Shown piece by piece: positions 1 through 4,945 of a stretch of 7,484 nt of DNA. The stretch spans positions 1 to 7,484 of the forward strand of contig JBEKMC010000145.1 in assembly GCA_050008715.1 (NCBI GenBank), in the 5' to 3' direction. The number at the start of each line of letters is the position of its first letter. Within the stretch, counting starts at the first letter, position 1. The translations under genes and the position numbers were made by a program. The notes below the pieces were generated by a model that was given only the letters and a program-made list of their open reading frames with translations, was not told the DNA's origin and did no database searches. This DNA is from JAKACA01 sp050008715. GTDB taxonomy: Bacteria; Actinomycetota; Acidimicrobiia; Acidimicrobiales; Bog-793.

Positions 1-2
1 CC

Positions 3-572
3 GGCATCACGCTCGTCCGTTTGACTGCCGGCGAGGTCGTCCCCGATTCCGGCCGCCAGCTCGGCCTCTTCGGCGGCCCTGCCGAGGCGAGCCAGCGGGT
101 CGAACGGGGGATCGCCCGAGTCCAGGGCCTCCTCGGCCATGAGGCCGTTGCCACCGCCGTGCTGAGCGGAGGGAGGGGACCGCAGGAGCAGATACGTCTC
201 ATCTCATGGGGGGATCCGAAAGAGGAACCGGCGGAGGCGCGCCACCCGTGGCCCGGTCGTGTCCCGTCCCCGGCGCCGGCGGTCGTGTACGCGGAACCGG
301 TTGCCGTCGAGTTGCTGTCGCCATCAGGCGACCCGGTCGGTGTCACCGGCCGTGGCCATTGCAGTGACCAACCGGGGCGGGTCCGCCGGCTCCCCGATGG
401 TCGATTCGCAGAGATCACCGGTTGGGCCGGCCCGTGGCCCGCCGACGAGCGCTGGTGGGATCCGAACGGCCACCGCCGGCGGGCGCGCCTCCAGCTGCTC
501 CTCGAAGACGGGAGTGCCCATCTCCTCGTTCTCGAAGGCGGCCGATGGGGGATCGAGGCGACATACGACTGA
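3..572 (+). CDS. imuB: ImuB-type Y-family DNA polymerase paralogue, C-terminal part (5' end outside window)
   Basis: This is the last 189 codons of a gene whose reading frame is open to the left window edge, so the start is not visible. It reads like the C-terminal third of ImuB, a catalytically inactive Y-family polymerase relative that bridges DnaE2, ImuA' and the beta sliding clamp during damage-induced translesion synthesis. Visible signs are an opening GITLVRL strand typical of the end of the little-finger domain, the motif QLGLF at 57-71 that fits a beta-clamp-binding motif (consensus QLxLF), the conserved stretch RVQGLLGHEAV shortly after it, and a C-terminal block with ITGWAGPWP, WW and RWGIEATYD. 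The Y-family catalytic region is outside the window, so whether it is really inactive cannot be seen. ImuB is about 500 residues in relatives. The dnaE2 partner lies 4.4 kb downstream on the same strand, which supports the call. An active DinB-like polymerase is less likely given this C-terminus. Confidence 0.88.
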   Translation, partial: GITLVRLTAGEVVPDSGRQLGLFGGPAEASQRVERGIARVQGLLGHEAVATAVLSGGRGPQEQIRLISWGDPKEEPAEARHPWPGRVPSPAPAVVYAEPVAVELLSPSGDPVGVTGRGHCSDQPGRVRRLPDGRFAEITGWAGPWPADERWWDPNGHRRRARLQLLLEDGSAHLLVLEGGRWGIEATYD

Positions 573-585
573 GGCACCATTGGAG

Positions 586-698
586 CGGCCGACTCCCAGG
601 CCGGCCTACTCCGGGCGGCCGACTCCTGCGACCCACCCCCAGCGGCCCACCCCCAGCGGCCGACTCCCAGCGGCCTACTCCCAGCGGCCGACTCACAG
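586..698. repeat. Imperfect 14-bp tandem repeat array, about 8 units
   Basis: About eight copies of a 14-bp unit with consensus CGGCCBACYCCCAG run head to tail. Units start near 586, 602, 616, 629, 643, 657, 671 and 685. The spacing is broken by two extra bases after unit 1 and one missing base in unit 3. Units vary mainly at position 6 (G, T or C) and position 9 (T or C); units 5 to 8 are the most regular. The array starts 13 bp after the imuB stop codon. A 14-bp period is not a multiple of three, so a protein repeat is unlikely. It looks like a slippage-prone minisatellite, with no function visible. Confidence 0.85.
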
Positions 699-757
699 GC
701 AACTATCAGCCACGGCGCAGCCCAGGCACAGGGGCTTCCGGCAAGATGACGACATCG

Positions 758-786
758 CCCGGCCGGACCCCCCTTGCTCGGCCGGG
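758..786 (+). terminator. GC-rich hairpin, possible imuB terminator
   Basis: A perfect 8-bp stem, CCCGGCCG at 758-765 and CGGCCGGG at 779-786, encloses a 13-base loop. Only TT follows, with no U-tract, so a classical intrinsic terminator is not shown. Actinobacteria often terminate at hairpins without U-tracts. Its position, 186 bp after the imuB stop and before the two-component operon, fits transcription separation but does not prove it. Confidence 0.3.
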
Positions 787-1090
787 TTGACAGGTGGAAT
801 GGGCTCGGTCCCGATCCACTCGATGTACTGGCACCGCCAGTGGTAGCACGAAGGACGAAGGAAACGAAGGCCACGAGAGCCCTCAGGGGCCGGAGGAACT
901 GTCTCCCCTCCGACCTAGATGCTCGAGCCGGCGTCAGAGCAGCCTGCAAATGCCCCCCGGCAGGCAGCTCGGCTCCTTCGTCCGGCTATCACCCCGGAAC
1001 CGGGACCGAGTGGGTCGGGACCAGCCTTCCACCGCAGCCCCGTCGGACGTGCCAGCACGAAGCGCAATCCCTGGTCCTCTCTCCAACATT

Positions 1091-1119
1091 TCTCAGCAAC
1101 CTCACAGCATTTTCTGGCA
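1091..1119 (+). promoter_or_regulatory. PhoP-box-like direct repeat upstream of the response regulator
   Basis: TCTCAGC (1091-1097), then 4 bp AACC, then TCACAGC (1102-1108) matches the mycobacterial PhoP recognition layout, two 7-bp TCACAGC motifs separated by 4 bp, with one mismatch. A degenerate third half-site, TCTGGCA (1113-1119), continues the 11-bp period. The box ends shortly before the ATG at 1130, where a -35 activator site would sit if CAGATT (1118-1123) acts as a weak -10 and the transcript is leaderless or nearly so. The regulator encoded immediately downstream has a PhoP-like DNA-binding domain, so autoregulation is a reasonable inference. Confidence 0.5.
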
Positions 1120-1129
1120 GATTTGAGGC

Positions 1130-1837
1130 ATGGTGCTCGCAGAAGGTCAAGGAACTGGCCGCCGCGTGCTCGTCGTCGACGACGAGGAGTCGATCACCGA
1201 GCTCGTCGCAATGGCCCTTCGCTACGAAGGTTTCACCGTCGAGACCGCCAACGCCGGCTACCCGGCGCTCCAGCGCCTCGAGGAGTTCCGGCCCGATCTG
1301 CTCGTCCTCGACGTGATGTTGCCCGACCTCGACGGCTTCACCATCGCCGAGCGGGTTCGACGGGATCGCCATGACGTGCCGGTGCTCTTCCTCACCGCCC
1401 GCGACGCCACCGAGGACAAAGTGCGTGGGCTCACCATCGGCGGCGACGACTACGTCACAAAACCGTTCAGCGTTGCCGAGCTCGTCGCCCGGATCCACGC
1501 CGTGCTCCGTCGCACCGGCCACGGGGAAGTGGCGCACAAGCTCGTGCTCGCCGACCTCGAGATGGACGACGACGCCCACGAGGTGCGCCGGGCCGGCGAG
1601 CTGATCGACCTGACGGCGACGGAGTACCGGTTGCTGCATTACTTGCTCGTGAATGCTCGCCGGGTGCTCACGCGTGCCCAATTGCTCGACCACGTCTGGA
1701 GCTACGACTTCGGCGGCGACGCCGGTGTCCTCGAGACCTATGTGAGCTATCTGCGCAAGAAGGTCGACTTCGTCGAGCCACACCTCATCCAGACCGTGCG
1801 CGGCGTCGGGTACGTCCTGCGCCCACCGCGGGACTAA
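1130..1837 (+). CDS. OmpR/PhoB-family response regulator, PhoP-like
   Basis: This 235-residue cytoplasmic transcription regulator is the output half of a two-component system; the partner kinase starts 15 bp after its stop. The receiver domain covers roughly residues 12-125 and has every key residue: acidic pair D17/D18, phospho-acceptor D61 in VLDVMLPD, switch T89, Y108 and K111 in the KPF motif. The winged-helix domain (about 138-232) carries the recognition region HVWSYDFGGD followed by ETYVSYLRKKVD and the terminal RGVGYVLR, closely resembling mycobacterial PhoP. Length is normal for the family. The ATG at 1130 is preceded by GAGG only one base away, too close for a ribosome site. GTG at 1133 would have 4-base spacing, and a leaderless start at 1130 is also possible, so the start is uncertain by a residue or so. 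A PhoP-box-like repeat upstream suggests self-regulation. The stimulus and regulon are unknown, and I give no gene name because MprA/TrcR/PhoP-type regulators are hard to separate by eye. Confidence 0.95.
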   Translation: MVLAEGQGTGRRVLVVDDEESITELVAMALRYEGFTVETANAGYPALQRLEEFRPDLLVLDVMLPDLDGFTIAERVRRDRHDVPVLFLTARDATEDKVRGLTIGGDDYVTKPFSVAELVARIHAVLRRTGHGEVAHKLVLADLEMDDDAHEVRRAGELIDLTATEYRLLHYLLVNARRVLTRAQLLDHVWSYDFGGDAGVLETYVSYLRKKVDFVEPHLIQTVRGVGYVLRPPRD

Positions 1838-1852
1838 GCCACAAGGCCAACC

Positions 1853-3730
1853 GTGCCGCTCCGCATCCGGCTCGTCGTCATCCTCGTGCTCCTCGTCGCC
1901 GTCGCGCTCGCGGCGGTCGAGCCGATCACGTACACGACCACCCGGAACTCGCTCATCCAGAAGGTCAACGCCCAGATGGCGGGGTCCGTCGGAGCCTGGA
2001 CGCAGTACTTCGCCTCACTGCAGGGGGCGCCCTCGCCGGGCGAAGTCCTCGTCCCGTACACCTTCGGCGGGCTGTACTCACCGCGCGGGCGCGCCGTCCC
2101 GTTCTCGCCGATCAGGAACCAAGACGGGACGCTGTCGGTCTCCAACCCCGTGTCCGGTTGCACCGATTGCCTGCCCGTGACGCTGACGTCGAGTTTCGTG
2201 CGCCAGGCGGCATTAGCCGCCTCCGGTGCGCAGAGCAGCAACAACGAGGCGTTCGAGTTCCTCGCCGGCCCACGGGGAGGGTTCCAGGTGCTGGCGACGA
2301 TCATCAGCGGTTACGTCCTCGTCGTAGCGCTGCCGCTCACCGGGGTGAACGAGACGATGGGCCACGTCCTCGCCCTGGAGCTGATCATCGGGGCCGGCAT
2401 CATGGCGGCGGTGGCGCTGGTCGCCTGGTTCCTCGTCCGGCTCGGCCTGCGGCCGCTCGAACGCATGGCGTCGACGGCGAGCGAGATCGCCGCCGGCGAC
2501 CTCACCAAACGTGTCGAGGACACCGACGAACGAACCGAAGTGGGCCAGTTGGGGGCCGCCCTCAACGTGATGTTGACCCAGATCGAGCGGGCTTTCCGGG
2601 AGAGGGAAGCTTCCGAGGACCGGCTGCGGCGTTTCGTCGGCGATGCGTCGCACGAGTTGCGTACGCCACTCACCTCGATCCGCGGGTACGCCGAGCTGTT
2701 CAAGGACGGATCGGGCGGCAGGCCGGAGGACCTGGCGACGGCGCTGCGCCGCATCGAGAGCGAGTCGACCCGCATGGGCGGCCTCGTGGACGACCTGTTG
2801 TTGCTCGCCCGGCTCGACCAGGGCCGCCCGCTCGGGCACGACCGGGTGGACCTCGCTCAGCTGGCGGGGGACGCCGTCCAGGACGCCAGTGTCGTCGACC
2901 CATCTCGCTCGATCACGCTCGTCTCGACGGGGCCGTGCGTCGTTGTCGGCGACGACCAACGACTCCGGCAGGTGCTCGGGAACCTCATCGCCAACGCGAT
3001 CGCATACGCCCCGCCTGGCTCGCCCATCGAGGTGGCAGTCCAGCTGGAGTGGGTGCCGGTGGACGTCTCGGGGCTGCCGGGCGTGCCGGCCGTCCCGGCG
3101 GTCGGCAAGTTCGGGCGGCTGACCCGGGCGGGTCGGCCGCTGGGATCCGGCGACCCCGGGGACACGTCCGTCCGGCCCTTGGGCGCCACCGACCTCGTCG
3201 TCGCCGGCGAGGAGGCGCGGGTAACGCCGACAGGCAGCAACGGCGATCACGCCGGCGCCGGCGGTACCGAACAATCCGGTTCGGACGGCGTCGAGCAGGG
3301 CGACGGCGTCGGTGCGCTGGCTGGGTCGCCGGCCCGATCAGTGAGCGCGCCTGACTTGGCGCTGGCGCCGGCGCTCGGGTTGCCGGGGTCGCAGGCCGGA
3401 ACAGCGGGCGTACCGGGCCTGGCGCCGGCGCACGGGGCCCGGGCGGTCGTCGCCGTGATCGATCACGGCCCTGGCATCGACTCGGAGACCGCCCCGCACG
3501 TGTTCGAGCGATTCTGGCGCGCGGACCAGTCCCGCCAGCGTTCGAGCGGCGGGACTGGCCTCGGGCTGTCGATCGTCGCGGCTGTCGTGGCCGCGCACGG
3601 CGGTCAGGTGGTGATCCGGCAGACGCCGGGCGGTGGGGCAACGTTCGTCGTCCAGCTGCCGGCGGCGCTGGGACCGGTGCCGCCGGCCGCCTCCTCCGGC
3701 ACCGGACCCGCCGCCGAGCGCATCGGCTGA
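1853..3730 (+). CDS. Membrane sensor histidine kinase with a large insertion in its ATP-binding domain
   Basis: This 625-residue kinase should autophosphorylate at a histidine and pass the phosphate to D61 of the regulator just upstream. The GTG start at 1853 has AAGG at 1843-1846, six bases away. Order of parts: membrane segment at about 5-24; extracytoplasmic sensor at about 28-170 with a CxxC pair (C103, C106); second membrane segment at about 173-197; HAMP at about 197-250; dimerisation/phosphoacceptor helix with SHELRTP (H267); and the ATPase domain with N box NLIANAIAYA (N381), G1 DHGPGI (537-542), F box FERFW (551-555) and G2 GGTGLGL (566-572). It is longer than relatives because about 130 Gly/Ala/Pro/Val-rich residues (about 400-529) sit between N box and G1, where about 8 residues is usual. 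All catalytic motifs flank the insertion in frame, so it is probably active. The C-terminal tail is Pro/Ala/Ser-rich. Histidine kinase is certain; the stimulus is not evident. Confidence 0.95.
   Translation: MPLRIRLVVILVLLVAVALAAVEPITYTTTRNSLIQKVNAQMAGSVGAWTQYFASLQGAPSPGEVLVPYTFGGLYSPRGRAVPFSPIRNQDGTLSVSNPVSGCTDCLPVTLTSSFVRQAALAASGAQSSNNEAFEFLAGPRGGFQVLATIISGYVLVVALPLTGVNETMGHVLALELIIGAGIMAAVALVAWFLVRLGLRPLERMASTASEIAAGDLTKRVEDTDERTEVGQLGAALNVMLTQIERAFREREASEDRLRRFVGDASHELRTPLTSIRGYAELFKDGSGGRPEDLATALRRIESESTRMGGLVDDLLLLARLDQGRPLGHDRVDLAQLAGDAVQDASVVDPSRSITLVSTGPCVVVGDDQRLRQVLGNLIANAIAYAPPGSPIEVAVQLEWVPVDVSGLPGVPAVPAVGKFGRLTRAGRPLGSGDPGDTSVRPLGATDLVVAGEEARVTPTGSNGDHAGAGGTEQSGSDGVEQGDGVGALAGSPARSVSAPDLALAPALGLPGSQAGTAGVPGLAPAHGARAVVAVIDHGPGIDSETAPHVFERFWRADQSRQRSSGGTGLGLSIVAAVVAAHGGQVVIRQTPGGGATFVVQLPAALGPVPPAASSGTGPAAERIG
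3050..3439 (+). other. Low-complexity insertion within the kinase ATPase domain
   Basis: This in-frame segment encodes residues about 400-529 of the histidine kinase, rich in Gly, Ala, Pro, Val, Ser and Asp, with phrases such as GVPAVPAVG, GAGGTEQSGSDG and LALAPALGLPG. It follows the strand IEVAVQLEW and ends just before RAVVAVIDHGPGI. In the family these two strands form a hairpin joined by a few residues, so the insertion would protrude as a loop that the fold could tolerate. No internal DNA repeat is clear, and no separate domain is recognised. Boundaries are approximate. Confidence 0.8.
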
Positions 3731-3734
3731 GCCG

Positions 3735-3830
3735 CCGGCCGCTTCTGTGTGGCCCGCGGCCCCAGCCGGCGGGGCACGGCGGCCGCCCGCTTCTGTGGCC
3801 CGCGGCCCCAGCCGGCGGGGACGGCGGCCG
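3735..3830. repeat. 48-bp tandem duplication after the kinase gene
   Basis: Two adjacent copies (about 3735-3782 and 3783-3830) share GCTTCTGTG, then GGCCCGCGGCCCCAGCCGGC, then an ACGGCGGCC end. The second copy lacks TG near its start and one C before ACGG, so the copies have diverged by small indels and a few substitutions. Each contains a self-complementary core around CCAGCCGGCGGGG. The array starts about 5 bp after the kinase stop codon and stops 12 bp before the first long palindrome. The indels argue against it being coding sequence for the next gene. Confidence 0.8.
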
Positions 3831-3842
3831 TTGGACGGGAAG

Positions 3843-3884
3843 TGGCTGTGGTTTCGGGTCGGATCCGACCCAAAACCACAGCCA
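3843..3884. repeat. Long palindrome, copy 1 (REP-like element or terminator)
   Basis: This is a 42-bp inverted repeat with 20 of 21 pairs matching and no spacer, centred on GGATCC (3861-3866). The left arm begins TGGCTGTGGTTTC and the right arm ends AAAACCACAGCCA. The only mismatch is C3855 against A3872, which would be a G-U pair in RNA from the minus strand. It lies between the kinase stop and the next gene and has no U-tract. It could terminate the two-component transcript; the near-identical copy at 4836-4883 instead suggests a dispersed palindromic repeat family. Confidence 0.85.
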
Positions 3885-3910
3885 GGTTCCTCGTGACACA
3901 ACCGTTCGAG

Positions 3911-4831
3911 ATGATGTCCGGCATGGCATCGGAACAACCCTGGCGCCGGCTGATGGCGGAGTGCTCGGCTACGGGCGGCGTGTTCACCGCCTCGCGAGCG
4001 GCTGCCCTCGGGATCGACAAGAAGAGGTTGCACCGCCTCGTCACAGCCGGGACGCTCGTCCGTGAGGCGCGCGGTGTGTACCGGCTGGCCGGGGCCCCAC
4101 TGGGGTTTGCCGATCGGGTCCGCATTGCCACCGAACGGGCTGGTGGCGTTGCGTCTCACCAGACGGCGGGCCGTTTGTGGGGTTTCGAGGGGTGCGCGAC
4201 CACGCCGATCCACGTCACCGTGCGCCATGGCACGCAGCGAGTGCCGGCGGAGTCGGTGGTCGTGCACACGACACGTCGATCGGTAGCCGTCGACACGGTG
4301 GTGCGCGAGGGAGTCCCGGTCACTCGGCCGTCGCGTACGGCGCTCGATCTTGCCGGCGCGCAGGTCGGCGATCGCCAGCTCCTCGACTATCTGAACCATT
4401 GCGTCGCACAACGCCTCTTCACCGTCGCAGGCCTCGGGCGCTTCCTTGCCGGCGCCGGGTGTGTGCCCGGATGTGTCCGGCTGCGGACGCTGCTCGGTTC
4501 GATGTCCGATATCGACAGCGTCGCCGAAGCCCGGCTCGTGGAGGTACTGGTTGCCGCCGGCGTCGCCCGTCCGGTCACCCAGTTCACGATCCGTGATCAA
4601 GGCCGTTTCGTCGCTCGGGTCGACCTGGCGTGGCCGGCCCTGCGGGTTGCACTCGAGGTCGACGGGTACCGCTACCACGCCGACATCCGGAGCTTCGTGA
4701 GCGATCGGGAGCGCGGGAACCGGATCGTGGCGTGCGGCTGGGCGCTGCTGAGGACGACGCCGGCAGCCGTGCGCGACAACCCTCACATGGTCGTCTCCGA
4801 CGTGCGCGCTGCTCTCGAGCGTGCTGCCTGA
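3911..4831 (+). CDS. AbiEi-type winged-helix protein with C-terminal DUF559/Vsr-like endonuclease-fold domain
   Basis: Counted from ATG 3911 this is 306 residues. The N-terminal part (about 10-65) has the pattern of the AbiEi antitoxin domain: CSATGGVFTASRAAALGID, then a recognition-like helix KKRLHRLVTAGTLVREARGVYRL. A middle region contains the common ITVRHG-like and TRPSRTALDLA phrases of this family. The C-terminal part (about 200-300) reads VDLAWPALRVALEVDGYRYH (D238, E249, D251, H256) then SDRERGNRI, typical of DUF559/Vsr-like nuclease folds. Such fusions are common in actinobacteria; their activity is unproven. AbiEi proteins normally pair with an AbiEii toxin, and none is encoded beside it. 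The frame extends up to 3749 through the repeat and palindrome, which I reject as coding. GTG 3893 (AGG six bases upstream), ATG 3914 and ATG 3923 are alternative starts; 3923 gives the usual short leader. A near-identical palindrome stands on each side of the gene, suggesting an accessory cassette. Confidence 0.8.
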   Translation: MMSGMASEQPWRRLMAECSATGGVFTASRAAALGIDKKRLHRLVTAGTLVREARGVYRLAGAPLGFADRVRIATERAGGVASHQTAGRLWGFEGCATTPIHVTVRHGTQRVPAESVVVHTTRRSVAVDTVVREGVPVTRPSRTALDLAGAQVGDRQLLDYLNHCVAQRLFTVAGLGRFLAGAGCVPGCVRLRTLLGSMSDIDSVAEARLVEVLVAAGVARPVTQFTIRDQGRFVARVDLAWPALRVALEVDGYRYHADIRSFVSDRERGNRIVACGWALLRTTPAAVRDNPHMVVSDVRAALERAA

Positions 4832-4835
4832 ACGA

Positions 4836-4883
4836 ACCTGGCTGTGGTTTCGAGTCGGATCCGACCCGAAACCACAGCCAGGT
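4836..4883. repeat. Long palindrome, copy 2 (REP-like element or terminator)
   Basis: This 48-bp inverted repeat has 23 of 24 matching pairs, centred on GGATCC (4857-4862), with arms starting ACCTGGCTGTGGTTTCG and ending CGAAACCACAGCCAGGT. It begins 5 bp after the stop codon of the AbiEi/DUF559 gene, an ideal place for a terminator, but no U-tract follows. Positions 4839-4883 match 3843-3887 at 43 of 45 bases. The two differences (4853 and 4868) fall at different points of the palindrome, so both copies can derive from one perfect palindrome. The single mismatch A4853/C4866 would be a G-U pair in minus-strand RNA. Confidence 0.88.
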
Positions 4884-4907
4884 CAGGTGCGGCCCCGTCA
4901 GGGTCCC

Positions 4908-4923
4908 ACGAACAAGTGTTCGT
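4908..4923. promoter_or_regulatory. LexA operator (SOS box) of dnaE2
   Basis: ACGAACAAGTGTTCGT consists of two complementary 6-bp arms, ACGAAC and GTTCGT, around a 4-base centre. It fits the Gram-positive/actinobacterial LexA site CGAAC-N4-GTTCG, including the RNRY centre (AAGT). It lies 23-38 bp upstream of the dnaE2 start and overlaps the expected -35 region of the -10 element at 4933, so bound LexA would block the promoter. dnaE2 is a known SOS gene in actinobacteria, which strongly supports the call. Confidence 0.9.
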
Positions 4924-4932
4924 AAGAGTGGC

Positions 4933-4938
4933 TATCCT
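4933..4938 (+). promoter_or_regulatory. Predicted dnaE2 -10 element
   Basis: TATCCT matches the actinobacterial -10 pattern TANNNT. Counting about seven bases downstream puts the transcription start at or next to the GTG at 4946, which implies a leaderless mRNA. No good -35 hexamer is present; the matching position (about 4910-4915, GAACAA) lies inside the LexA operator. Confidence 0.55.
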
Positions 4939-4945
4939 CGCGTGA

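Larger units (their letters stand above)
573..1129. other. Long intergenic region between imuB and the two-component system
   Basis: This 557-bp gap contains no convincing gene. Several frames stay open by chance because of high GC, but their translations are Ser/Pro/Arg-rich, lack family motifs and overlap one another. It holds a 14-bp tandem array (586-698), a GC-rich hairpin (758-786), a weaker hairpin (888-915, six GC-rich pairs plus two more beyond a mismatch, 10-base loop), three spaced copies of ACGAAGG near 848-870, and a PhoP-box-like direct repeat right before the next gene. The middle (about 916-1085) shows nothing recognisable. It probably separates the imuB transcript from the promoter of the response regulator. 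Confidence 0.6.

Noticed and set aside
586..698. CRISPR array
   Set aside because: The units are directly adjacent 14-mers with no spacers of unique sequence and no cas genes nearby.
787..829. TTGACA at 787-792 as a -35 promoter element
   Set aside because: No acceptable -10 hexamer lies 16-18 bp downstream, and no gene begins nearby.
774..1374. Plus-strand open frames spanning the gap and entering the regulator gene
   Set aside because: They are Ser/Arg/Pro-rich, lack a ribosome site or known motif, and overlap the regulator in a wrong frame.
989..1783. 264-codon minus-strand open frame
   Set aside because: Antisense to the response regulator with its complete set of receiver residues; no motif of its own.
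2158..3354. 398-codon open frame on the plus strand inside the kinase gene
   Set aside because: The kinase frame carries all catalytic boxes; this shifted frame is Arg/Gly/Pro-rich shadow sequence.
3749..3910. Upstream extension of the AbiEi/DUF559 gene to a GTG at 3749
   Set aside because: The extra 54 codons are merely the tandem duplication and palindrome read through; the family's leader is short.
3338..4786. 482-codon open frame on the minus strand
   Set aside because: It runs antisense through the kinase end, tandem repeat, palindrome and AbiEi/DUF559 gene; it is Arg/Pro/Ala-rich without motifs.
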